Shown in pieces: positions 25,601 to 35,280 of a stretch of DNA of 64,000 nucleotides. Numbering within the stretch: the first letter of the stretch is position 1; the number at the start of each line of letters is the position of its first letter. The stretch lies in NCBI GenBank assembly GCA_949357655.1, contig CASHTG010000018.1, positions 682,001 to 746,000 of the forward strand, given 5' to 3'. The stretch is from Parascedosporium putredinis (taxonomy: Eukaryota > Ascomycota > Sordariomycetes > Microascales > Microascaceae). A program made the position numbers and the translations under genes. Under the pieces are notes generated by a model. It worked only from the letters and a program-made list of their open reading frames with translations. It was not told the origin of the DNA and ran no database searches.

Positions 25601-25814
25601 CTCAATGGGTGTCAACCTGATCTAGTGTACCTCCACTGTCTCCCATATTCATTTCCCCGCAAACCTGACTCTGCATCTCGACAACTCCATAGCTCTCAAA
25701 CAAAGCACCCCCTTCTGAATCGGCACGTCAAGTGGGAGATTGAAAAACAACATTTATCAGTTCTCTTACTCATCTCTTACAAACTAAACAAATAAGCAAA
25801 TACGCAAAGCTAAC
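22622..25814. other. Intergenic region between WC-2 and the DUF7721 gene
   Basis: About 3.2 kb with no recognisable protein. It contains an A/T inverted repeat at 23082-23119 and scattered short ATGGATGG words (about 24425-24448 and 24677-24712). The longest frames (about 110 codons near 23721-24056 and 24851-25192) have no family resemblance. Confidence 0.45.
23082..23119. repeat. Near-perfect A/T-rich inverted repeat
   Basis: The arms contain TCTAGATATATATA and TATATATCTAGATAT around a short TAC centre, so the strand could form a hairpin or cruciform. It lies about 460 bases past the WC-2 stop. It could be a 3'-end/termination element or just a simple A/T repeat. Confidence 0.7.
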
Positions 25815-26928
25815 ATGGATAAGTTTCTCGGGGCCCTTACTCAGGACAAAGACGACAGCAGCGGTTAGTCATTGATGCCCAATCATTCTCTAAAAAGCCC
25901 CTCCCTTTGCCTCCCTCTTGCCATCGCTGCGCCCATCACCCCTTCGGATGATGGGCAGCGGTGAGCTAGGGTGTGGGCCTCTTGCGCAGGTGGATGGATG
26001 TCCGATGGGGGCCCGTCAATCACTGACATTGCGCGGTTGTCTAGGCCCCAATGCCTCGAGTCTCGGCACCGGCAATAGTAAGTCTCGAAGCAAACTGCAG
26101 AGGCTGCAGAACCCTAGTCCTACCAGATTCCTGGGGCCTGGCTAATCAACGGATCGATCCGGCTTCCTTTCGCTAGAAGGACCTGGTGGTGCCCTAGGTC
26201 CGCTCGCTGGCAACCTCCTTGGCCTCCTCGACAATGACGACGACAGGCAACGTGCCGCCGACGATGCCTCTCGCCGGGCTGGCGACTCCGGCAGCAGTGA
26301 CCTTTTCAAGAGTATTCTCGGCTCTCTGAGTTCCGACAAGGACAAAGTTGCGAAGCAGGATATTGATGAGGAGGGTGAGATGTACCACCCCATGACATGA
26401 GGGGATAACAACGGAAGTTGTAGGAGAATGACACTCGCAGGCTGATATTAATGATTGACAAATGGATAGATGCTGTTAACAAGCATCAAAAGTATTTCGG
26501 GAACGGCGACAACGACGAGCAGGCCGACTCTCGAGGTCTTGGTTCGGCTGCTGCCATGCAGGCACTTAAGCTTTTACGAGTGGCCAGGAAGCCCCCAAAA
26601 CCTCTTCCAGCACCAAGTCCGAGAGTGCGTTCCTCGCTCTCGCTATGTCTGAAGCTAGCAAAGTGAGTTCTGCGCGCGTCTCAAAGTATCCTGGGAGACT
26701 GAGAGCAGCCGTAGCTAACACCTCGATCTCCCCTTGTAGCTTTTTGACCAGAAGGCATCCCAAGGCCAGGTTGCTCCCGGTGCCTCGAAGGAATCTGCTG
26801 TTCAGCAGGCTGGAGAGATGGCGCTCAAGATGTACCTCAAGAGTCAGGCCCAAGGAGGTGGGAGCAGTGCTGGTGGAAGCGGTGGCGCAGGTGACCTCCT
26901 AGGTTTTGCTTCGAAGTTTCTCAAGTAG
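25815..26928 (+). CDS. DUF7721 family protein (fungal 'beta-flanking' type)
   Basis: Small fungal protein of unknown function. Five exons: 25815-25863, 26045-26077, 26177-26374, 26470-26662 and 26740-26928. It begins MDKFLGALTQDKDDSSG. The second part has AADDASRRAGDSGSSDLF and ILGSLSSDKDKVAKQDIDEE. The third has DAVNKHQKYFGNGDN and LGSAAAMQALKL. The C-terminal helical part has LALAMSEASKLFDQKASQG, VAPGASKESAVQQAGEMAL and KMYLKSQAQGGG, ending in GDLLGFASKFLK. This order (MDKF start, DHASRHAG-like block, AAMQALK block, AGEMALKMY block) is that of the fungal DUF7721 proteins, some of them annotated as beta-flanking protein. One base missing at the T-run 26572-26575 interrupts exon 4; with it restored the CDS is 221 codons. 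I know of no established biochemical role. Confidence 0.75.
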
Positions 26929-27228
26929 ATCATCTCGAGGATGGTATATGCGAAATAGATCACACACAACTCTTTCCAAAAATAAAAAATTAAAAATAAA
27001 AATGGTACCGCGCATCTTAAAAGGTTATTTCAATAATTCTTGGAGCTCACAAAGTGCCATGGAAAAAGAGAAAAGAAAACAGGATATGTGGGGTCCAAAT
27101 TAAAGTGAAGCCTAATACCAGAGTACACGAGAAAAGGAAAGTTTGCATATGCGCAGAGAAGAGAAAAGGAAAGGGGGCGGAAAGTACACGTTGTACAGTA
27201 TAACATTGACAGAAGCTCAATCCTTTCT

Positions 27229-29440
27229 CTATTCCGTCTCGTCAATCTTCTGGGTTTTGGCCGCGGCCAAAACATCCACCCACCCAGCGGGCCTTCTCCT
27301 ACCGCCCTCAACCACCTCGTCGAGGTACTTTTCAGCTTCACTAGCCCAGGCAAGTAGCTGCTCTTCGCTCCCCACTCGCCGAGGGCCATCAAGTTTACGG
27401 GTATCTTGCCCGTGCCCTGAACGGGATCAACGTAGCCTACGGGCACGGTGAGGGCAGGCGTGCCAGTGATGTTGGCTAGGAAGACGTACATCATGTGTTT
27501 GAGGGTCATGTTGCCATCCGAGAAGCCGTAAGAGTCATTAGCAGGGTCCTTGGGCCAGCCGGCTAGTGGGGTGGTGGGTGTGAGGATAAGGAGGCCTGGA
27601 TGGGTTGTGAAGAGGAAGGCGAGGTGCTGCATAAGAATCTCCCTCAACTCGTTGTACTTGATGTAATCCTGGGCGGGTGTCTGGCTGCCGACGCCGACGA
27701 GGACGCGGGTCTGTGGCTGGACCATGGCGTGGGCGATGGAAGTGTTGGGGGCGCGGGCGTAGTGGGAGGCGGCGCCGTCCGTAAGACAGGTGGCGCCGTG
27801 GGCGAGGCCAGCCTCGCGCAAAAGGGAATAACAATGTCAACGATTTCATAGCCGAGCACGTCCCGGTAATGAGCGACGGCGGCGTTGCAGAGCTCGAGGA
27901 CCTGGGGGTCGGCCTTGTCGAACCAAGGGCGGTATATGCCGATGGTCTTCTTGGCGTCGGGGGAGGGCGGGGAGGAAGGGGCAAAGCGGCCTTGGGTGTT
28001 GCAGGAGCAATTGGGCTGGGCGATTGTGCGGTACGCGGCGGTGAGATCGGCTACTGTCGAAGCCATGGGGCACATGACGCACATGCTATGGGATACGATG
28101 CCCGTGCGGTGGTGGGAGGGCTTGAGGCCGTACTGGCCCGTAAAGGAGGGGGCACGCGGGCACTACCGCCGGCATCGGTACCGATCGCAATGGGGACGAT
28201 ACCGGCTGATAGGGCGGAGGCGGCGCCCGACGAGGAGCCGCCTGGGTAGTAATCTGGGTTCATCCAGTTGGTAGGCGTGCCCCAGGCAGTCTGTTTCATT
28301 GTTTCCAGTCACGGATTAGCTTTAGCCGCCTAGCCATCGATGATAGAAATCAGGCATGAAGGGAGACCGAGTGTGGGGGCCCTTGGATCAATGGGAAGGG
28401 GGAGGGGGTGGCAATACGGCCCGAATTTGGGAGAACTCACGTTGCAGCCGCTAACGTCGACGCCTAGCTCATGCATGGCCATCTTGCCGACCAGGACTGC
28501 GCCGGCTTCTTGCAACTTTTGCACAGGCCAGGCTGACTTTTGGCAGGTTTGAAGAAGGGGTTGCTGGCGTCGTACCTCATACCAAAATGAGATACGAAGC
28601 CCTCTACGTCTACGTCGTCCTTGGCGCCAAAGGGGACACCGTCAAGGAGACCAAGCTCCTTGCCCTGGGCATAGCGTTGGGTGGATGCTCGGGCTGCTGC
28701 GAGGACGCTCTCGTCCTGGCCGTGGAGTCGACCCAGGCGTTGGCGTACTCGCTCTCGGGTCTGGCCGCGGGTGATGCGGCGGAGGAGCTCCTCGGCGACC
28801 TGGAGCGGTGTAACATCGCCGGATTTGTAGGCGGCGTGGTAGTCGGCTGCGGAGTGATAGCGGCTGACGAGATCGGCAGCGCGGGGGTTTGAATCTCGGG
28901 GCCAAAAGGGATGATGGATTGCGCGGCGGGGAGGACCCGAGGGGGATGACACAGGGCTGGTGGATTGTTCCTGTTAAACCATTGATTTCAAGACGGGCCC
29001 AGGTACCCGGAAAATGGTACTGCTACTTGCTACACATGTGTGGCGTGCGCAAGGGGAGGGAAAGGGGGGTCGGGATGAAGATGGCAAAGTGAGATAGAGG
29101 AGGTGGTGGGACATACATGAAGACGGGCCGGGAGGGAAGTATCAAGCTCGGGCATGTGTCTAAGGGAACCAAACTTGGCGTTTTTCCAGAGGAATCGTTG
29201 CAGGTAGCCGGAGTTGGAGACTCTGTGAGAGGGGGCGTGTTAGCAGAGCGAGTTGCCTGCCCACGGGGCGAAAAATAAAATAAAAAACATACAGGGAGGC
29301 GCCGATGGCGAGGGACAAGCCCCTCATGACGGGGTTCTTGTCCTCGGCGGCGCCGTCTAAGGCGGAGGCTTCGGACTTGGACCAGTCCACGGGGTCCGGG
29401 TAAAAGCGAAGCTCTGTTGCGAAGCCATTTTCTACGGGCA
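27229..29440 (-). CDS. Amidase-signature family amidase
   Basis: Predicted amide hydrolase of the Ser-cisSer-Lys amidase-signature family (fungal GatA-like group). Exons: about 29440-29293, 29222-29117, 28970-28441 and 28290-27229. Early blocks are FATELRFYPDPVDWSK, SNSGYLQRFLWKNAKFG and YHSAADYHAAYKSGDVTP. The catalytic Lys lies in DGVPFGAKDDVDVEG, and KMAMHELGVDVSGCN follows. The cis-Ser and nucleophile Ser lie in PDYYPGGSSSGAASALSAG and GTDAGGSARVPP. C-terminal blocks include THPGLLILTPTTPLAGWP and ANITGTPALTVPVGYVDP. Frame breaks occur near 28536, at runs 28148-28152, 27824-27826 and 27370-27373, and probably twice within 28690-28790. The true start is unresolved: the first exon reads open to about 29440 without a convincing ATG, so a small upstream exon or another indel is likely. 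Substrate unknown. Confidence 0.8.
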
Positions 29441-30949
29441 AAACGGGGAAAACCAGGTAAGGCGAAATGCTGCTCTTGGCGTGTTTGGGGAGACTGAAAA
29501 TGAGATGAGATGAAGTGAGAATAAGACCCGGGGAACTGGGGCACGATGAGGGACCGAGCTGGGGGAAGCCAATGTCAGCGTCAGCAGCTGTGTCATTTCA
29601 CAATTCGATGAGTGGATGGGGGAGGAGGGTGCCTCGGCCGGCCACTCAGGCCCCAGGTGTTTAAACCGGCTTTGCTCTGGGTAACCCGGATGTAACGTCA
29701 AAAGTCAAAAGAAAAGTGACCTGCGGAAAGTGCGAGTTTCACAGTTTCACATGCAGATCTTGGAGCTCGTCCCGCAGTTGTTTTAGCGTCTTCGGAGGAG
29801 AACGACGCCAGACCGGAGAGGGACTGGATTGATGCCTGCGCCTACGCCTACGCCTGCGCGCACGCGGACACGCAGCGCTTCTCTCCAAGATCGTACATGC
29901 ATCAAAGCAATGTGAGATTCGACCGGCGAAAGACGGGGCAACGCAAACAAAAGAGAAACCCGAGAATGAGTCGGAGCGCTGCGTGGAGATAAGCTTGCAT
30001 TCAATTCCTTCGTTTCCCGTTGCCAAGAAACAAAAAGATGAAAAGAAAAGGAAACCGGGGTGGGACTCAGAACGACAAAGAGAGGTAGATTCCAATGAAT
30101 CCATCTCCCTCCCCGCCCCCTCAACCAAAAAAAAGGATGCTGAAAAAAAGAAAGGAAGAAGGCGAAGAAAACGAAGAGAAAAGAAGAGAAGGAAAAGAAC
30201 GCTGCTGCTACTTGCATTGCATAAAACCGAACACGTCGTACAAGTATCTCTAGGTTTGGTGAAGCATCTCCGGGATCATCGTACACTGCCTGCCTGGGTC
30301 TCTCGAGCCTTCGGCGTTGGGTTGCCGGCGGATGGTGCGAAGCAACAGTCGCTATGCGCCGCGTCACGCTGATAGGGCCGGATACTGTGCTCTGACTTGT
30401 CAACGGGGGTCCGGATGAGGAAGACGAGGTGATAACCACCATATCCGGGCTCTCGAGGCGTTGGAAGCAGGGCTTGATTGTCATTAGTATCACATGTGCG
30501 TAAGAGATTAGGATGCCCGTGAGTGATGGTTACTTGTTTGTCGCCCTACCCGAGATATCCCTCTTATCCGCTGCAACTCCTCTTGTTGGGCGTCGACCGG
30601 GGTTTGGAAGGTGAGGAGCGAAGCTGACGGTGCCCCATGTCGCTACGCGCACGCTTCCCTCAGCGAGATTGGTTTCGAGAGGGGGCGGGAGAGGTAGGCG
30701 GGGAGCAGACAGGGAAGCCCTTCCAAGATGTGGCAAAGGCACCGAGGCCTTGACCTGCTATCAGAGGACAAAGTCACTAGAGAGGAGGCGGCGACCAATG
30801 CTTTCGGTGAAATGTGTTATCAAACCAACGACCTGCGACTCCTAGTTTTGTCTCGGGGTACTGCAGAAAGAAGATGTGTTTGTAATTTCCGGGAAAAAAT
30901 GCCAATCCTATCCTATACGCCATGCCGTGGATGCTCCCAGTTCTATGTT
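29441..30949. other. Intergenic region upstream of the amidase
   Basis: About 1.5 kb containing the amidase 5' end, the 3' UTR of the PIG-P gene, and low-complexity stretches. One is a CGCCTA/CGCCTG microsatellite near 29838-29860, another a purine-rich tract near 30125-30200. A 236-codon open frame on the minus strand (29783-30493) runs through these low-complexity parts and is not convincing as a gene. Confidence 0.4.
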
Positions 30950-31798
30950 CTATCTGCCTATGCTCCCAAGGGGCCACCATCTCTCTTCCTCAACGTCGCC
31001 GTATTCCACCTCTTCTTCTTCGCTCTCATCCGGCCCCCTTTCCCTGTACAAGACTTCGCAAACACCGCCAAGGGGCACGTCCATGACACCGTCAGTGCCC
31101 TCGCCCCAAACCTCCCGGTAATCCAATGACGTGCGCTTTCCTCCACCGCCGCCACCACCTGTTCCCTTCCTCTTACTAACCTTGGACCTGGTCAACCTAG
31201 ATCCGTCCCGCATCCTTCCCTTTGCGTCAATGATGGCTATTTTTGCCGCGTCGTCCACGATTGTCTCCACTGCGCCCATCGGGGCGGTCAAGTAGCCGGT
31301 GTTGTAGGCCGCCAGGGCGACAAAGAGATAGACTAGGGCCATAACGAGGAACGCCGGTACCGCGAGAGACCACCACCTGTTAGGATAGTAATATATCCCA
31401 AGCGCGTGTAGAAACGGCGAAGGGAGGTATGACCAGAGAAGATACACGAGGAAGGAGGCGCTGGAGAAGAGATAGAGCACGAATCCGTAGTATTCGTAGG
31501 TCGGGACTTTGGGCGATGCGCGGGTCGCGCGGGCCGCCACCTCTAGCTCATCGTCGGATAGGTCGGGCGTGGTCGGCCGCGAGGGGATCAGTAGCGATGT
31601 TATTGACGGAGAAGGCGGAAGGGGAGTGCCTGGGCGACCGTAGAATGGCGGCGCAAAGTAATTGGGCGGGTGAATGGATGGTCGTGGAGCCGAGCCATCG
31701 TCGTCGCCAGATCGAGCAGATGCCGACGACGTCGTCGACTCAGCATCGGAGCTCGCGAGCTCTAGTTCGCCGTCTTCTTCTTCTATTGTCCCCGGCAT
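30950..31798 (-). CDS. PIG-P/Gpi19 subunit of GPI-GlcNAc transferase
   Basis: Predicted ER-membrane subunit of the complex that transfers GlcNAc to phosphatidylinositol, the first step of GPI-anchor synthesis. The single exon gives 282 residues with no break. Residues 1-105 are acidic and Ser/Pro-rich. The PIG-P core follows: PTYEYYGFVLYLFSSASFLV, then WSYLPSPFLHALGIYYYPNR, WWSLAVPAFLVMALVYLF and YNTGYLTAPMGAVETIVDD. Two hydrophobic helices flank a short Pro/Tyr loop, as in the family. A long C-terminal cytosolic tail contains a basic KVSKRKG stretch, a Gly run and acidic repeats. I chose the ATG at 31798 (MPGTIEEEDGEL) because the frame upstream has no ATG. Yeast Gpi19 and human PIG-P are shorter; the extended ends are common in Pezizomycotina. 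Confidence 0.9.
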   Translation of the reverse strand: MPGTIEEEDGELELASSDAESTTSSASARSGDDDGSAPRPSIHPPNYFAPPFYGRPGTPLPPSPSITSLLIPSRPTTPDLSDDELEVAARATRASPKVPTYEYYGFVLYLFSSASFLVYLLWSYLPSPFLHALGIYYYPNRWWSLAVPAFLVMALVYLFVALAAYNTGYLTAPMGAVETIVDDAAKIAIIDAKGRMRDGSRLTRSKVSKRKGTGGGGGGGKRTSLDYREVWGEGTDGVMDVPLGGVCEVLYRERGPDESEEEEVEYGDVEEERWWPLGSIGR

Positions 31799-32483
31799 TG
31801 TTTCGCATAGCCCGCGGGGTTTGAGTTGCTCTCGCCGAGGTTTTGATGGAACGACCAAGAGAAGAGGCCAACACGGGAAAACGTTGAAAAGAACAGGGGA
31901 GGGACGACTTGACGTGAGGCGGTTCGCGTGGCTGCGCTGGTCATGGCTGGCGTCGTGATTACCTAAGCAAGAAGAACAAAAGACTCCCGACGATATTGAG
32001 AGGCAAAGCGAGCTGAAGGATTGCTCCTCCTATCCAAGGATACCAATGGACCTAGGTGCCCGCAGTCAATATCATCGTGAGGAGGGGCGATTCGAGGATG
32101 GTCCCAGAATAGCTCCTCATCCATTTGTGGTTGCTATATTTGTAAATGGTTTGGGGCATGCCTTCCCCAAATTCTGCTAGCCGCAACTGAAGGGAGCAGG
32201 AGGTGCCAGACTTCATCTTGTGCTTCAAACCAACAACAGTTTCTAGGCAATGGGTTTCCTGGCATCTTCTCGCTGCCAGCTACATTATGAATTAGACCTA
32301 AAGGGCCTCGAATGCATAACTATAGAACTATTCCCAAAGAATCCAACATTTGTTTCTCCTGGTTTTCCCATGTCGAGCGAGCCCAAGCTTTCAGACACTG
32401 CTCGCCTTCTGGCCAAAATTACCGTGGCAAACGGTCTACTTCCACGCATTGTCGCAAGGTGATCTCTGTTCGCCAAAGTCAAT
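31799..32483. other. Divergent intergenic region
   Basis: About 0.7 kb between PIG-P (minus) and the unknown-family gene (plus). A 70-codon frame at 32250-32462 has no recognisable match and is out of frame with the downstream gene. Confidence 0.45.
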
Positions 32484-34566
32484 ATGGTACAGCAAGGAAC
32501 GTGGGACAACGGCGACTTCGTATCATGGGCTGCCTACAGAAGTAAGATGGAAGCCTTGGGCCATTTCAAAGCACGGGGCCCCTGCGGAATCTGCAACGAG
32601 ATGTTTGGGTTCAACGAGAGATGCATTGGCTGTAAGTTGGCTACGGGTTACGCCGCACCTTTGGTATTGAAAGCGAGGAAAAAGAATGGTGAAGTAGCCC
32701 ACTAACCGTGGCTTGATCAAACTCTAGTATTGGGGACACCTGACTCGACCAAGGTCTGGCTCGCAACACGGCCTTTCTTCTACCCGAAGCCAGACGGAAT
32801 GCGTCGGTCGATTGATGGGTGGCACATCTGCCTATCGCTCAACTGCACAGATTGCGATTCCTCACCAGAAGCAGTTACCATTCACTTTGAGTGCTATGAG
32901 CTGCTAAATAAGAAATTCCGCTACGAGGATGGCCTAGATATGGTGTGGAGGGAAATAGCGTGGCGAAGACCCTAGCGTGGTGCTCCTTCTACCTTCCTCG
33001 CAGATCTTCTTACATCTAAGACGAAAAGCATCCTGACAGCAGGCGAGAAGTTGGGATTCAATACATTTCCTGTGCTGCCAGAGGACATTGTCCAGAGGAT
33101 CCGAACCTATTCGGAATGCCCACTCTTCTGGAGGGTAGTCGCGGCCTTCCATGCGACTACGCAGCTCCGAGGATACAAAAAACGCAACAGCCGAGTTGTC
33201 GACGGTCAAGATGTCTAGCATTGCGCGGTGGGTCAGGGGCGGCACTGGCTTGACCAAATCCCCGGGGTCGAGTGCTTTCCGTTCATCTACATCATCGTTG
33301 ATGTCCGTGGTATCAAATCGATTGAAAGACTTCCTGCTGAATTGCCACTTCCTCCTGTCCAACGCTACAAGAACGAGGCGTACATACTTGAAAAGAAATG
33401 CCAGTTTGAGGATGTGACTGTATTCTTCCAGGTTCGTTTCGCTCCGCCTACCTCTTTTGTGAACTCTATCATCAATAATGTTCAGAGTTAACAAGCAGAA
33501 ATAACAGGGTGGGAAAGCACGCCTCCATCTGCCCGACGGGCATCCAGGATTTAGCATATGGGATAATCCAGATGTGCCCTATAACAGCTTGACCCTGACG
33601 GAGTCTTTTCTTCAACCTTCGGTGCCCCGACCTCCGTTTGCATTTTTTACCGTGGACCTGGAATCAATCACGGGGCTTACATTCTTCTTTTTCGGCGCGG
33701 ATCTGTATGGGTTACATGCCCATTCCCGACGTGAACCGAGTGCCAAGTTACCCATAGAATCCAATTCGGAGCTGATACAAGAACTCTTATGCTGGGTTTA
33801 CGTCCCCATAGCCCCTGGAGATACGTTGATGGCCATCCATATCAAAGCGGATGTGCCGTTGATTACCTCGGGCAGGATCCTTAGATCTTTATTGGTAAGG
33901 AGGCCTGTACTGACTGTGGCATTGATTTACAAGGCAGACCCTAACTTGAATGATAATAGCTAGATACTAGACTCTCTCGGCGCTTCTCAGTTGGTCCATG
34001 GTATTATCTAGACTCCGAGTCGTCTCAGCTTCTTGTATCACCGCCAAACCCCCTCGTGTATGGGCGTATAGAGGGCTTTGGCGTCTCTGCGATGGGGCGG
34101 TCCGGGGAGGCGCCCCATGATCCTTCCGCCTTCCCGCCAACGAGACCTGTTGGTACTGACCTCATGGGCCCGTTCTCAATGACCACCTTGGCGAGCCTCT
34201 CCTCTTCTCGGCCACAACTCTCGAGAACGTCAAAATAGCCACGGTGTATGCTCAGGAAGGGCGTTTTTCTATCCGAGGGTCCTGTTTCAGTACGGAAATG
34301 GGGCCAGTCGAGCGTTGGGTGAATGTCGAGTTGGTGTAAGTCCGTGTCGCAAATTCGAGAAACCGAAATTTCTATGCGCATTAAAGACTGAGATAGTTGT
34401 GCTACCCGAGGTGACGTACGGTGGTGTTCAGTTCGAGTTCTCCCAAGATCTAAACCATTCCCATATAGAAGAGGGGTGGGTTTGCCACTCGATGAGTGGC
34501 GTCTTGCAGCTATGGTTTAGTCCACTTGAAGTGTTTTATAACGTCTACAACAATGGTGATGTTTAA
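32484..34566 (+). CDS. Member of an expanded Sordariomycete family of unknown function, apparently disrupted
   Basis: The likely structure is exons 32484-32631, 32728-33431, 33508-33894 and a last exon from about 33965 to 34566. It opens MVQQGTWDNGDFVSW, then GPCGICNEMFGFNERCIGC, a CX2C-X9-CX2C pattern that could bind zinc. A second pair follows in LNCTDCDSSPEAVTIHFEC. FPVLPEDIVQRIRTYSECPL resembles an F-box helix (weak). Later blocks are DVRGIKSIERLP, FAFFTVDLESITGLTFFF, LLCWVYVPIAPGDTL and ASRALGECRVGVSP. It ends SGVLQLWFSPLEVFYNVYNN. This block order resembles a large uncharacterised family in Fusarium- and Metarhizium-like fungi, from memory. There is an in-frame TAG at 32973-32975 where relatives seem to carry Trp, plus at least three frame breaks (near 33150-33180, near 33250, and about 34200). 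It may be a pseudogene. The fourth exon start is uncertain. Confidence 0.55.
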
Positions 34567-35280
34567 AAAACCTGAGTATCTCTTGTAAGCAGGAATAGAG
34601 TTGGGAGGACATGCGTATTGATGCCTGATAGCCGTGGTAGCCTTGTCTTTGGGTACGACAGCTGGGGGTGTAATGAAAGTTAGCCTTTGGATTGCCCTGG
34701 TGAACCTAGTAGACTCTTAGTGAAGATACCACCTTGGAGTCAATTCCACAAGTTCTAGTCTCTCTTTTTCTTTTTTTCTTTTTTTTTTTTTTTTGGGGGA
34801 GGTTGTATCAATCTTCGACCTCAAAGAAAACCGACCTTCCCACTCAAAAGGTACTGATTGATATGGGACGGGGTGGGCCCCAGGGAAGCGAGACTGGATG
34901 GGCTGCGGCATGGATTGTTCACAGCGAGTAATGAAAGGAGCAAGCCTACCCATCTATCGTTGTTACGGGCTGAGTTCGATCTGTTTCTAGAGACAGCGAG
35001 GCATATCTCTCAGCTAATACTAGAACCTTCCATTTACCATACGATGGTTAGCTAGGAATCGAAGCCAATTTGACGCTCTTCGAAGAGGTGGCCTTTGAAC
35101 CGCGGCTGAGGGGGCGTAGTAGTGATGCGAGACGGCGGCTACCCAAGGAGGGAGGGTACACAATAAGGGCTTGGGAGGGATGCGAACCCATCATAGTATA
35201 GACTTCATTACAGATATCTCAGTACACGATACGTACAAGGCTCATCTCCCTACGCTTCCTTCACAACTACCGGGCACTGT
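34567..35280. other. Convergent intergenic region
   Basis: About 0.7 kb between the unknown-family gene and VPS8. It contains a long T tract at 34765-34794. No gene seen. Confidence 0.5.
34765..34794. repeat. Poly-T/pyrimidine tract
   Basis: Thirty bases of almost pure T, interrupted only by two single C residues and followed by a G run. It lies downstream of the unknown-family gene and could reflect a terminator-proximal or retro-element poly-A on the other strand, but no element body is visible beside it. Confidence 0.8.

Noticed and set aside
29783..30493. 236-codon open frame on the minus strand
   Set aside because: It runs through microsatellite and purine-rich tracts; its Phe- and Arg-rich segments are translations of those repeats.
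27229..31798. Secondary-metabolite or catabolic cluster around the amidase
   Set aside because: The neighbours (DUF7721, PIG-P) are unrelated housekeeping-type genes; there is no transporter, regulator or second enzyme.
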